A stretch of DNA of 64,000 bases from Owenweeksia sp. Lineage in GTDB: Bacteria > Bacteroidota > Bacteroidia > Flavobacteriales > Schleiferiaceae. Position numbers and translations under genes: made by a program. Position 1 is the stretch's first letter; every line of letters begins with the position of its first letter. Below, in pieces: positions 26,654 to 34,865 of this stretch. The stretch lies in contig NZNV01000024.1 of assembly GCA_002695025.1 (NCBI GenBank), positions 1 through 64,000 on the forward strand, in the 5' to 3' direction. The notes below the pieces were generated by a model that had not been told where the DNA came from, did not search any database, and saw nothing but the letters and a program-made list of their open reading frames with translations.

Positions 26654-27534
26654 ATCAATTCAAAGGAGTAGGGGTTGCACTGATCACCCCTTTTGACAAG
26701 GATGAAAACATAGATTATAACGGCCTGGAAAAGTTGGTCAATCATTGCCTGGAGGGCGGTGTGGACTACCTTGTGGTAATGGGAACCACCGGAGAAAACC
26801 CGGTTCTTTCCACCCAGGAAAAGCTGGATGTACTTAAACATGTACAGAAGGTAAATGCCGGAAGAAAGCCTGTGGTGTATGGCATTGGGGGTAATAATAC
26901 ACGTGGTTTGGTACAAACTATCAAGAATACCGACTTCAGCGGTATTGATGCCATCCTCTCCGTATCACCCTATTACAATAAACCCACCCAGGAAGGAATA
27001 TACCAGCATTATAAGACCCTGAGCGAGGCCAGCCCGGTGCCCATCATTCTTTATAATGTACCGGGTCGCACCTCCTCCAACATTACTGCAGAAACTACCT
27101 TACGTCTGGCCCATGACTTTGAGAATATCATAGCCGTAAAAGAAGCCAGCGGAAATTTAGAGCAAGTAATGAAGATCATTAATGAGAAACCGAAGGGTTT
27201 CCTGGTAATCAGTGGAGATGATAACCTTACGCTTCCCATGATCGCATGTGGCGGTGATGGTGTAATATCCGTTAGCGGACAGGGATTTCCGGAAGTGTTC
27301 TGCCAGATGGTACACGATGCCTTGGAGGATAAAATGGAAAGTGCCCGAGCTGCACATTACCGTCTGTTTGAGGTCACCAAAATGCTCTTTGAAGAAGGGA
27401 ATCCCGGTGGTATTAAAGCTGCGCTGGAGTATGCGGGTGTTTGCGGTAAAACTATGCGCCAACCGCTCTGGAAGATCAGTGATAACCTAGGTGAAAGGAT
27501 TAAAGGAGAAATTACCCGGCACGATCTGAAATAA
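26650..27534 (+). CDS. dapA: 4-hydroxy-tetrahydrodipicolinate synthase
   Basis: 294 residues. It condenses pyruvate with aspartate semialdehyde, the first committed step to diaminopimelate and lysine. Schiff-base Lys164 lies in AVKEASGN, the proton-relay Tyr135 in IILYNVPGRTS, Thr46-Thr47 in VMGTTGEN, and a further conserved block YYNKPTQEGIYQHY at 108-121. It supplies meso-DAP, in agreement with the mpl gene at 51929. Last gene of the ligA operon, closed by a strong terminator at 27550. Confidence 0.96.
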
Positions 27535-27549
27535 TAAATAGAAATTAAA

Positions 27550-27577
27550 AGCCCCGTATCATACGGGGCTTTTTTTG
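27550..27577 (+). terminator. Terminator of the ligA-dapA operon
   Basis: Stem AGCCCCGTAT (27550-27559) / ATACGGGGCT (27561-27570) with a tight loop, then a run of T to 27577. It stands 15 bases after the dapA stop. Confidence 0.92.
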
Positions 27578-27610
27578 GAGCAACGCAAATATTTAGCTCG
27601 TAGTATATTT

Positions 27611-27638
27611 TTTGAGGGTTGAGCTACCCTTATCTTTG
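27611..27638 (+). promoter_or_regulatory. Possible promoter upstream of the LpoB-like gene
   Basis: TTTG (27611-27614), 16 bases, then TATCTTTG (27631-27638), which matches the TAnnTTTG -7 box. Spacing is a little shorter than the usual 17-21. It would give a leader of about 135 bases before the ATG at 27781. A second TAAATTTG at 27718-27725 is an alternative. Confidence 0.4.
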
Positions 27639-27780
27639 ACTCTGTATTTCAAAAAGTTGCGAAGTTTATTTCTGTGAAAATAATAAGTGGCAATACCCCC
27701 TGTAAAAATTATCCGCCTAAATTTGGCATGCCAATTGCCTAAGCTGAAACGCATATTACTAACAACACAAAACCACAACT

Positions 27781-28362
27781 ATGAAATCAAATTTTTTCCT
27801 TGTCGCGGCTCTCTGTATAGGTATAGCCAGCTGTAATTCCACTAAAAAAGTAACCCGGGTTGATGAGGGTGAACAGATAGACCTTAGCGGTCGCTGGAAC
27901 GATACCGATTCCCGTTTGGTAGCCAATGAAATGGTACAGGATGCCCTTAGCCGTCCCTGGTTAGGTGATCACATGCAGGATGCCGGTAAAAAGCCCAGTA
28001 TTATTGTAGGTCTCGTAAAGAATAAGACCAGCGAACACATTGCTACTGAAACTTTTATTAATGATATTGAACGTGCCTTTATTAACTCCGGACGGGTAAA
28101 CCTGGTACAGGGAGGAGAATTCCGTAACGACCTGAGGGCCGAAAAGCTGGATCAGCAGGATAACGCTTCTATGGAAACCGTGAAGCGCTTTGGCCGTGAA
28201 ATGGGTGCGGACTATATTATGCAGGGAACCGTAAGTTCCATTACCGATAGTGATGGTCGCACCAAACTGGTGTTCTACCAAACCGATCTTTCCCTTACCA
28301 ATATCGAGACCAACCAAAAAGTGTGGATTGGTGACAAAAAGATCAAGAAAGTCGTAGAATAA
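27781..28362 (+). CDS. LpoB-like lipoprotein (penicillin-binding protein activator family)
   Basis: 193 residues; the lipobox IGIASC gives Cys19. The mature part reads SRLVANEMVQDALSRPWL, then PSIIVGLVKNKTSEHIATE, FINDIERAFINSGRVNLVQ and MGADYIMQGTVSSI. This matches the LpoB/COG3417 fold, which in Enterobacteria activates PBP1b from the outer membrane. Whether the Bacteroidota members do the same is not established. It is followed after 23 bases by a COG3014 lipoprotein, its usual neighbour, which implies a joint envelope role. Confidence 0.82.
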   Translation: MKSNFFLVAALCIGIASCNSTKKVTRVDEGEQIDLSGRWNDTDSRLVANEMVQDALSRPWLGDHMQDAGKKPSIIVGLVKNKTSEHIATETFINDIERAFINSGRVNLVQGGEFRNDLRAEKLDQQDNASMETVKRFGREMGADYIMQGTVSSITDSDGRTKLVFYQTDLSLTNIETNQKVWIGDKKIKKVVE

Positions 28363-28385
28363 ATCACTGCTAATTACCAATTTCC

Positions 28386-29816
28386 GTGAACCTTATTGCA
28401 CGATATTTTCGCGGAAGGCTCCGGTTTATCACCGGGGCTTTCCTTCTAACTGCATTGCTTGGCCTGAGCAGTTGTGCTACCTATTACGAGCGAAATGCTC
28501 AGTTCCAGGAAGCCTTTGCTGCTGGCGATATTCAGAAAGCGGATAAACTACTGGATAAGAATGAAAAAACAGGCAAAGGCCGCAACCGGTTGTTATATTT
28601 TATGCAAAAAGGCGTGGTGTTGCAGATGCAGGGAAAGTTTGAGGAAAGCAACCAATACCTGGAGCAGGCTTATACCTTCATTGAAGATTACAAAAAGAAC
28701 TTTGGTAGCGAAGCCCTTAGTCTTCTCACCAATCCTATGATGAAGCCTTATACGGGTGAGGATCATGAAAAGGTCCTCATTCATTATTATAAGGCGCTAA
28801 ACTATCTTCAGTTAAACCAACCACAACCTGCCCTTGTAGAAGCCCGCAGGTTGAATAACAAGCTCAATCAGCTTAACGATAAGTACGAGAATAAAAAGAA
28901 TCGGTATAAAGACGATGCCTTTGCACACATCCTGATGGGTATTGCTTACGAAATGGATAATGATGTAAACAATGCCTTTATTGCTTATCGTAATGCCTAT
29001 AATACGTATAAAGACAGTTATTCCTCTGAATTTGGGGTGTCCACTCCCGAACAGTTGAAGCAAGACCTTTTGCGTACCGCTTACCTGAACGGTTTTGGTA
29101 CGGAGCTCGATTTTTACGAGCGGGAATTCAACACCAGGTATAAGCCTGCTCCTGCTAAAAATGGTGAATTGGTATTCTTCTGGCACAATGGCCTCGGGCC
29201 GGTTAAAGACGAGTGGAGTATAAATTTTACCGTAGTAAAAGGATCGGGCGGTATGGCCACTTTTGTGAATGAAGACATGGGGCTTAATTTTTCGTTTCCG
29301 GTATCCGAAAGTGGAGATGGTAAAGGTGGGCTGGGTGATCTTAAATTGGTGCGTGTAGCCTTTCCAAAATACCTGGAACGGACGCCTTATTACCAGCAAG
29401 CCAGTCTGCAAATAGATGGTTCTACTTACCAGCTGGAACGGACCGAGAATATTAATGCCATAGCCTTCTCTGTTTTACAGGATCGCATGTTGCGCGAAAT
29501 GGGAACCAGCTTACTGCGTTTGGCCCTGAAACAGGCAGCGGAATACGCCATGCGGGAGGATAACCAAGACATGGGTGCTGTAGTGAGCCTGGTAAATGCA
29601 CTTACTGAAAAGGCAGATACCCGTAACTGGCAAACTTTGCCTTACAGTATTTCGTATGCCCGCGTACCTTTAAAGGAGGGTGTGAACAGTGTAAAGCTTA
29701 AGACTGAAGGCCCCAACGGAAGCTCCGAAGAAGAGTCTTTCACTTTTGAATCGCAACCCGGCCGTACGATATTTCACATTTATAGTACTTTGGACAGCTC
29801 AGCACCGCATAATTAA
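28386..29816 (+). CDS. COG3014 family lipoprotein with TPR-like repeats
   Basis: 476 residues, starting with GTG at 28386; I see no in-frame ATG that would keep the signal. The lipobox LLGLSSC lipidates Cys30. The N-terminal half is helical and TPR-like (FQEAFAAGDIQKADKLLDK, YYKALNYLQLNQPQPALVEARRLN, AHILMGIAYEMDNDVNNAF). The C-terminal half is beta-rich. This is the COG3014 family of Gram-negative envelope lipoproteins. It is transcribed with the LpoB-like gene and is probably its functional partner, which is an inference from adjacency. Confidence 0.8.
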   Translation: MNLIARYFRGRLRFITGAFLLTALLGLSSCATYYERNAQFQEAFAAGDIQKADKLLDKNEKTGKGRNRLLYFMQKGVVLQMQGKFEESNQYLEQAYTFIEDYKKNFGSEALSLLTNPMMKPYTGEDHEKVLIHYYKALNYLQLNQPQPALVEARRLNNKLNQLNDKYENKKNRYKDDAFAHILMGIAYEMDNDVNNAFIAYRNAYNTYKDSYSSEFGVSTPEQLKQDLLRTAYLNGFGTELDFYEREFNTRYKPAPAKNGELVFFWHNGLGPVKDEWSINFTVVKGSGGMATFVNEDMGLNFSFPVSESGDGKGGLGDLKLVRVAFPKYLERTPYYQQASLQIDGSTYQLERTENINAIAFSVLQDRMLREMGTSLLRLALKQAAEYAMREDNQDMGAVVSLVNALTEKADTRNWQTLPYSISYARVPLKEGVNSVKLKTEGPNGSSEEESFTFESQPGRTIFHIYSTLDSSAPHN

Positions 29817-29829
29817 ATTCCTGCTTTAG

Positions 29830-29837
29830 TATATTTG
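29830..29837 (+). promoter_or_regulatory. -7 box immediately before the DUF2752 gene
   Basis: TATATTTG is a perfect TAnnTTTG, but its end is only 5 bases from the ATG at 29843. Transcription from here would begin at or just after the start codon, so it would be leaderless or use a later start. It may be coincidental. Confidence 0.25.
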
Positions 29838-29842
29838 GTAGC

Positions 29843-30148
29843 ATGCTAAGGCTACTGAAATGGGTGCGTCATCATTTTGAATTAGGGGTTTGGGTCACCG
29901 GCCTTATTGCACTTTATTGTATGCCGGCCGGTAATGATCATTTTTCTCTTTGTGTTTTTAATGCCTTGGGATTTACCTGGTGCCCGGGTTGCGGTATAGG
30001 TCATTCCATCCATTACTATCTTCACATGGATTTTGTTAGAGGATGGGAAGAGCATTATCTGGGCGCTTTGGCCGTTCCTGTAATCTTATACAGGGTATTT
30101 CAACTTCTGAAACAATTCATCTCAAACCAAAAAATATCCTATGTCTAG
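29843..30148 (+). CDS. DUF2752 membrane protein
   Basis: 101 residues, two to three membrane segments. The family hallmark TWCPGCGIGHSIHYYLHMDF lies in mid-protein; the CPxCG with following Gly-His-Ser is invariant in DUF2752. Function unknown. It overlaps the TM2 gene by 8 bases (30141-30148), and that pairing of DUF2752 with TM2-domain genes is common in Bacteroidota. Confidence 0.85.
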   Translation: MLRLLKWVRHHFELGVWVTGLIALYCMPAGNDHFSLCVFNALGFTWCPGCGIGHSIHYYLHMDFVRGWEEHYLGALAVPVILYRVFQLLKQFISNQKISYV

Positions 30149-30500
30149 AAAATTATTTCAATTGATACCCGGTCTGGAACATGAAGAAATGCAGTTTATA
30201 GATAGCATTTCCCGCGACATGACCGATGAAGAGCTTACTACTTTTGCATCAGTTTATAACAGTAAAAGAAAAAGTCCGGATACGATTCTTATAGGTTGCA
30301 TACTGGGGCTGTTTCCCGGTGTGGCAGGGATCCAGCGATTCCTTATCAACCAGATAGGGATGGGGATATTGTACCTGTTTACTGCAGGCCTCTGTTTGGT
30401 AGGAACTATTGTAGATCTGGTAAATTACAAGAAACTGGCCTTTGAGTACAATCAAAAAATGGCCTACGAGTCCATTCAGATGATGAAATTCATGCGCTAA
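30141..30500 (+). CDS. TM2 domain-containing protein
   Basis: 119 residues. A hydrophilic helical N-terminus of about 50 residues (QFIDSISRDMTDEELTTFAS) precedes two membrane helices with the TM2 signature: LFPGVAGIQRFLINQIGMGI and LYLFTAGLCLVGTIVDLVNY. TM2 proteins are small membrane proteins of unknown bacterial function. It overlaps and is co-transcribed with the DUF2752 gene. Confidence 0.85.
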   Translation: MSRKLFQLIPGLEHEEMQFIDSISRDMTDEELTTFASVYNSKRKSPDTILIGCILGLFPGVAGIQRFLINQIGMGILYLFTAGLCLVGTIVDLVNYKKLAFEYNQKMAYESIQMMKFMR

Positions 30501-30544
30501 AAAATGAGCATAAAGCTCCTTTCTTCGTTCATAAAAACACCTGA

Positions 30545-31672
30545 TTATTCTTTAAAAGGATCACTGAATTTTTCATCCTTGACCATAACCTCATCAGTCA
30601 GCGTATTTAAAAAAGCCACCAGTGCTTCTTTTTCAGTTTCGTCCAGATTCAACTGCCGCACCTGACCATCCGGAAGAAGCAGGGGTGGGTTCAGGGCTGT
30701 GCTATTTTGTACCCCGCTATTGTAATGTTCGATAACCTCGCGAAGGGTAGTAAAACGCCCATCGTGCATATAAGGATCGGTAATTCCGATATTCTTTAAA
30801 GATCCTACTTTGAACTTTCCGTTTAACTGTGCATTGCCATTTATGCCTGCGCCTTGGTCGGTAATAATGGCATCCAGTCCATTATTGCGCGGTCCGGGTG
30901 CAATAAAGGCATCGGTACCATGGCAGGCCGCACAACCTATTTGTGGATTGAGGAAAAGAGCTTTTCCCTGGTTTTCCTGCGCAGTGAAATTAGGAAATGG
31001 CTGGTCGGAGTTGTTCACCTGTGCCCGCCCTTCATCATACTTACTGTTATAGGAGGTCATACTCCTTACAAACTGCGCAAGACTGCTGGCGATACGGGCT
31101 TCAGTGATCTCAGCATTTCCGAATGCATCGGTAAAAAGATCCTGGTAGTAAGGGAGCTTTTCCAAACGGGCAATAACACTATCCAGGGTCATACCCATTT
31201 CAACCTGATCCTGTATAGGCATGAGTACCTGGTCTTCCAGGCTTGCAGCTCTCTCATCCCAGAAAAAACGTCCATTGGCATAGTAACGACTGTTGGCCAG
31301 GCTCATAGAGTGGCGGCCGGTTTTGCCACCATCAAAGCCATCACTCAGCGTAAGTGGGTCGGAAAAACCCTTTGCCTGCTGATGACAGTTTCCACAGGAA
31401 ATACTGCGATTGAGGCTCAGGTTCTTTTCATAGAAAAGTACTCTTCCCAATGTAGCACCTTCATTGGTAATAGGGTTTACCACGGGAGTGTTGTCCGCAT
31501 CGGCAACCGGGCCCTGGGTTAAGTAATTGGGTAAAGCCGGATCGTAATTAAACGGTACCTCCGGAAGGTTGAGGACGGATGAACTGGTGTTAGGATCTTT
31601 GTTCTGAACACCATCTTCTTTACGGCACGCCATCAGTGCCAATAACATTAAAAGGAGGGGCAGCTTTTTCAT
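30545..31672 (-). CDS. Di-haem cytochrome c peroxidase / MauG family lipoprotein
   Basis: 375 residues from the ATG at 31670-31672; the frame upstream to 31741 adds a non-signal stretch. MKKLPLLLMLLALMAC gives lipidated Cys16. Two haem c sites are visible: CGNCH in the N-terminal domain and CAACH in the C-terminal domain. Others are SLANSRYYANGRFFWDERA, MPIQDQVEMG and KVGSLKNIGITDPYMHDGRF, all typical of the bacterial CCP/MauG superfamily. Members reduce peroxide or oxidise protein side chains in the periplasm. It lies 79 bases downstream of the sensor gene of a sigma-factor group and may be its target. Confidence 0.9.
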   Translation of the reverse strand: MKKLPLLLMLLALMACRKEDGVQNKDPNTSSSVLNLPEVPFNYDPALPNYLTQGPVADADNTPVVNPITNEGATLGRVLFYEKNLSLNRSISCGNCHQQAKGFSDPLTLSDGFDGGKTGRHSMSLANSRYYANGRFFWDERAASLEDQVLMPIQDQVEMGMTLDSVIARLEKLPYYQDLFTDAFGNAEITEARIASSLAQFVRSMTSYNSKYDEGRAQVNNSDQPFPNFTAQENQGKALFLNPQIGCAACHGTDAFIAPGPRNNGLDAIITDQGAGINGNAQLNGKFKVGSLKNIGITDPYMHDGRFTTLREVIEHYNSGVQNSTALNPPLLLPDGQVRQLNLDETEKEALVAFLNTLTDEVMVKDEKFSDPFKE

Positions 31673-31751
31673 AATCGCTAAGGTTTTTAGTGATGATTTA
31701 ATACTTAGACGACATTCCGATCCAAAACCTGCGCTCTTCACATAAAAAACA

Positions 31752-32237
31752 TCAATGTGGGGGAGGTCTGTGAGACGGTCTTCCTTGAGGATGAGGATCT
31801 TGCATCTTACGTAGCATTTTATGAATTACTGAATCAAAGGACTGGCGTTGTTCATTAGTGTTACAGAGCTGCCTCACTCTGGCAAAATGATCATATAACA
31901 GCTGTTCATCTTCTCTTTTTAAAAGAGTAATTTCATCTAATAACCGTTTTTTATCTCCAGTCCGGGTATAGTCAAAAAGTTCTTCGCGCTTATCATTGAT
32001 CTTCCTTCGTAACTCACCGGCTGTTTTGCGGTGTTCTTGCACCAGTTCACGGTAACTTGTGGCCTGCTTCTCGTCAAATCCCACTTTCTGTATCAAAAAT
32101 TGCATCGGATCATTCCTGGAAACAGGAGGTTTTTTGTGACCCTGGGACCAGATAAGGAATCCCAGTATGCCAAGATTGAGTATAACCAGTACCAGCAGGA
32201 ATATCTTCAGAATTTTATTCTGCTTTACAAAATCCAT
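31752..32237 (-). CDS. Membrane-anchored CpxP/Spy/CnrX-like sensor protein
   Basis: 161 residues: a single N-terminal membrane helix (ILKIFLLVLVILNLGILGFLIW, about 9-30), then a periplasmic all-helical charged domain (LVQEHRKTAGELRRKINDKR, LLDEITLLKREDEQLLYDHF) and a His/Pro-rich end. This is the Spy/CpxP/heavy-metal-sensor layout (COG3678, like CnrX). It lies 2 bases after the stop of the 101-residue membrane protein gene, which itself directly follows the sigma gene. The order sigma / small membrane protein / sensor copies the known CnrYXH logic. The terminal His cluster could bind metal (inference). Confidence 0.75.
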   Translation of the reverse strand: MDFVKQNKILKIFLLVLVILNLGILGFLIWSQGHKKPPVSRNDPMQFLIQKVGFDEKQATSYRELVQEHRKTAGELRRKINDKREELFDYTRTGDKKRLLDEITLLKREDEQLLYDHFARVRQLCNTNEQRQSFDSVIHKMLRKMQDPHPQGRPSHRPPPH

Positions 32238-32239
32238 CG

Positions 32240-32545
32240 TTAGTAGCTTAAACTGTTATCAAAATAGGATACTGAAGGATCAGCTTCATTACCTGATGCC
32301 TCAGGCTGGCTTTGCATCCAAAAAACCATCCCCATATTCACCAGGAGAAGGACCGCTACACCAAAAGCCCAGCTCCACACCGAGGCGGTTTCATTTATGG
32401 CTGGCTGGCTTATAGCCTTACGTAATATCCGTTGGGCCATAAGGGGGCTTAGCTGCGGCTTCTCCAGGCGGTCAAGGCTTTGAAGGGTCTTTTCTAGTTC
32501 ATGTTCTTTTTGCATGTCTGCTATTTTAGACGTTATTTTTCCCAT
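32240..32545 (-). CDS. Small single-pass protein, likely anti-sigma factor
   Basis: 101 residues. A cytoplasmic N-terminal part of about 55 residues rich in Lys/Glu/Leu (EHELEKTLQSLDRLEKPQLS, MAQRILRKAI) precedes one membrane helix (VWSWAFGVAVLLLVNMGMVF, about 57-77) and a short acidic periplasmic tail. Its start codon directly abuts the sigma factor stop, so the two are made together. Size, topology and position all fit a minimal anti-sigma factor such as CnrY-type proteins, but no ZAS Cys-His motif is present. Role inferred from context. Confidence 0.65.
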   Translation of the reverse strand: MGKITSKIADMQKEHELEKTLQSLDRLEKPQLSPLMAQRILRKAISQPAINETASVWSWAFGVAVLLLVNMGMVFWMQSQPEASGNEADPSVSYFDNSLSY

Positions 32546-33121
32546 TTACTTGCGGTCTTGCTCGTAATATTTTCCCAATAGTTTGCGAAGCTTTTGTCGT
32601 GCGCGGTGTAAAAGCGACTCTACGGAGCTTACGGTACATTCCATTATATCAGCAATTTCCTGGTAACTTTTGTCTTCCAGTTTACTCAGTGTAAAAGCTA
32701 CTTTCTGGTTTTCCGGCAATTGGCTGATGGCTTTGAAGAGTATACTTGCCCGTTCTTTATTTTCCAGCTGAACTCCCGGGTGGTTGAAATCAGGCTGGTG
32801 CATCCAGCTTTCCTCATTGCGAAAGCTTAAAAAGGAAAACATACTTCCGCGTTTCTGTCTTTTTTGCGCTCTGAGGTAATCTAACGAACTGGAAATGGTG
32901 AGACGATAAATCCAGGTTTTTAGGGAACTGTCACCTCTGAAATCACTTACATATTGTAAAACGGATACAAACACCTCCTGTACTAGGTCCTCAGCTTCCT
33001 GTTGATTTTGGACCAGTCCCAGAGCGGTATTGTATACCAGGCCCGAATACTGACGGAAAAGTTCAGCAAAGGCTTTTTCATCCTTTTGTTGAAGGAGGGA
33101 GATGAGTTCATATTCGCTCAA
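32546..33121 (-). CDS. ECF RNA polymerase sigma factor
   Basis: 191 residues. The start is a TTG at 33119-33121; there is no ATG upstream before a stop, so this unusual start is likely. Region 2 (about 10-75) has FAELFRQYSGLVYNTALGLV and the DLVQEVFVSVL -10 recognition helix. Region 4 (about 125-180) has AISQLPENQKVAFTLSKLED and SYQEIADIMECTVSSVESLL with HRARQKLRKLL. It is a group 4 (ECF) factor with no extra domain. It heads a minus-strand group of a small membrane protein, sensor and di-haem peroxidase and is divergent from the rhomboid gene. Confidence 0.9.
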   Translation of the reverse strand: MSEYELISLLQQKDEKAFAELFRQYSGLVYNTALGLVQNQQEAEDLVQEVFVSVLQYVSDFRGDSSLKTWIYRLTISSSLDYLRAQKRQKRGSMFSFLSFRNEESWMHQPDFNHPGVQLENKERASILFKAISQLPENQKVAFTLSKLEDKSYQEIADIMECTVSSVESLLHRARQKLRKLLGKYYEQDRK

Positions 33122-33148
33122 AACAGGCTAAAGCTAAATCGGAAATAC

Positions 33149-33156
33149 TATTTTCG
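33149..33156 (+). promoter_or_regulatory. Possible -7 box (TATTTTCG) for the rhomboid gene
   Basis: TATTTTCG differs from TAnnTTTG at one position and stands 33 bases before the ATG at 33189. The same octamer appears at 44515 and 59536, each 18-34 bases ahead of a start codon. Confidence 0.35.
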
Positions 33157-33188
33157 AATTTTCATAAATGTAAGTGTAAAATTTATTT

Positions 33189-34040
33189 ATGGGCGGTTTA
33201 GGCATTATTGAAATTATATTGATTGCTTCCAATATACTACTGAGCCTGAAAGGCTTTAATGACCGTTCCTTTTTCAACGATTGGTTGTTTCAGGTGGGTA
33301 AAGTACTCGAACAGAAAGAGTACAAGCGGTTGATAACTTCCGGGTTTTTGCATGTAAGTACCATGCACCTGGTTTTCAACATGATTACCCTTTACTTTTT
33401 TGCCGGGCACCTGGAGAGTTATGTAGGACCATTTGCTTTTCTGCTTATTTATTTTGGTAGTTTGCTGGGAGGAAATCTTTTTGCCCTCCTCGTGCATCAG
33501 AAGCACTGGGCATACAGTGCAGTAGGTGCTTCGGGAGCCGTTAGCGGGCTTGTATTTGCTTCCATAGCGCTGTTTCCTGGTATGCAATTAGGTTTTTTTA
33601 TGATACCTATTCCCATTCCGGCCTGGCTTTTTGGTTTGGGATTTATACTCTACTCCATTTTCGGGATCCGTTCGCAGCGCGATAATATAGGGCATGAAGC
33701 TCACCTGGGCGGAGCCGTAATAGGTTTACTTATTGCCATTGCTTTTCAACCACAGGTGCTTACCTCCAATACTTTAACCATTATGTTGGTATTGGTGCCT
33801 TCTTTGTCCTTTATGCTGGTTGTACTGTTTCAACCATCCCTTTTATCAGGACATTATTCGTCCGTTCGTAAAACCGAAAAGGTGAGGAACCAGGTGAAGG
33901 CAGATGAACACTACAATGCTATAAAGGCTGAAAAGCAAAAAGAACTGGACCGTATCCTGGAAAAAATCAAGGAAAAAGGGATGGACAGTCTTACCAAAGA
34001 GGAAAAATGGCATTTGGATACCTATGGTGATACAATTTAG
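33189..34040 (+). CDS. Rhomboid family intramembrane serine protease
   Basis: 283 residues, six membrane helices. Canonical dyad: Ser115 in VGASGAVSG and the His in GHEAHLGGAVIG (about residue 180). HVSTMHLVFNMITLYFF is the conserved TM2 block. The C-terminal 65 residues are a soluble charged cytoplasmic domain (QKELDRILEKIKEKGMDSLT), ending with the WHLDTYGD motif often found in bacterial rhomboids with this SLTKEE tail. Substrate unknown. The last 4 bases overlap the convergent SCO-like gene. Divergent from the sigma factor. Confidence 0.93.
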   Translation: MGGLGIIEIILIASNILLSLKGFNDRSFFNDWLFQVGKVLEQKEYKRLITSGFLHVSTMHLVFNMITLYFFAGHLESYVGPFAFLLIYFGSLLGGNLFALLVHQKHWAYSAVGASGAVSGLVFASIALFPGMQLGFFMIPIPIPAWLFGLGFILYSIFGIRSQRDNIGHEAHLGGAVIGLLIAIAFQPQVLTSNTLTIMLVLVPSLSFMLVVLFQPSLLSGHYSSVRKTEKVRNQVKADEHYNAIKAEKQKELDRILEKIKEKGMDSLTKEEKWHLDTYGDTI

Positions 34041-34657
34041 TGGGCTTTTTTCTGAATGTTTACATCCAGGTAGAGGTTTTCAAGTTCTGTAGGGTTGTCC
34101 ATAGGGTAAATCCCCCGGATAAAACCATGTTTATCCAGCAAGTACAGGTTCTCAAAACTGGGAATAACCTCCTTACCTGCACTGTACATTTCAGGCATTG
34201 CCTGTATAAGCCCCGTCATATCTTCTTCAGTTCCCCTTAAAACATACCATTTACCGGAACGGGTTTTATAGCGTTGCAGGTAGTTATCCCACCCTGTAGA
34301 GGTACTATCTTTTTCCGGGTAGGCAAAGGAGAGTAATTGTACCTCAGGATCATTACCATAGTGTTCCTGTAGGTCCAACATAGTACGGCTGAGCACAGGG
34401 CATGGACCCTGGCAGGGAAGTTTGAAAAAGTGTGCTATCCGGATGTGTAAAGTGTCCTCATTCCCGCTGAAGCTATGGTTATTCTGATCCTGAAGGGAAT
34501 AATCCTGCACGCGATTGAAACCATTTATGTCATCTCCAGGAATAATCCATTCAGGTTCCATAGCCGGTCCTTTAAAATAAGGCAATCTGGGTTTACTGGG
34601 CTGGTTGGTGCAAGCCCAGGTGAGGCTTAAAAGAAGGAGAATGTGGAGGATTCGCAT
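34037..34657 (-). CDS. SCO1/SenC-like thioredoxin-fold lipoprotein
   Basis: 206 residues; MRILHILLLLSLTWAC gives lipidated Cys16. The thioredoxin-like domain has HFFKLPCQGPCPVLSRTMLD, where CQGPC keeps the CxxxC spacing of SCO proteins, and SFAYPEKDSTSTGWDNYLQR corresponds to the SCO sFDPexDT block. In typical SCO proteins a His in a later DHS-type motif completes the copper site. Here the matching stretch reads IPSFENLYLLDKHG and that His seems to be missing, so copper transfer to cytochrome oxidase is uncertain and a thiol-redox role is possible. Converges with the rhomboid gene. Confidence 0.75.
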   Translation of the reverse strand: MRILHILLLLSLTWACTNQPSKPRLPYFKGPAMEPEWIIPGDDINGFNRVQDYSLQDQNNHSFSGNEDTLHIRIAHFFKLPCQGPCPVLSRTMLDLQEHYGNDPEVQLLSFAYPEKDSTSTGWDNYLQRYKTRSGKWYVLRGTEEDMTGLIQAMPEMYSAGKEVIPSFENLYLLDKHGFIRGIYPMDNPTELENLYLDVNIQKKAH

Positions 34658-34865
34658 AATTGAAGCTTCAAATAAGGTGCAAGTTAGTAAGTTACAGTAA
34701 ACCTATATCGCCTGAATACAATTTGGGAAAATTATAGACCCTTAATTGGTTTCATTATTTATACAGGTCTATAAGTGTTTGATTTATAGTCTGTAAAAAT
34801 TTGATAGCAATTGTGAAAGTGATTTAATTACTTCATCATTTTGCACTGTTAAACCTAATAAAGTT

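Noticed and set aside
30854-31522. 222-codon plus-strand frame inside the di-haem peroxidase gene
   Set aside because: The peroxidase on the minus strand has two haem sites and a lipobox; the plus-strand product matches nothing and is a shadow.
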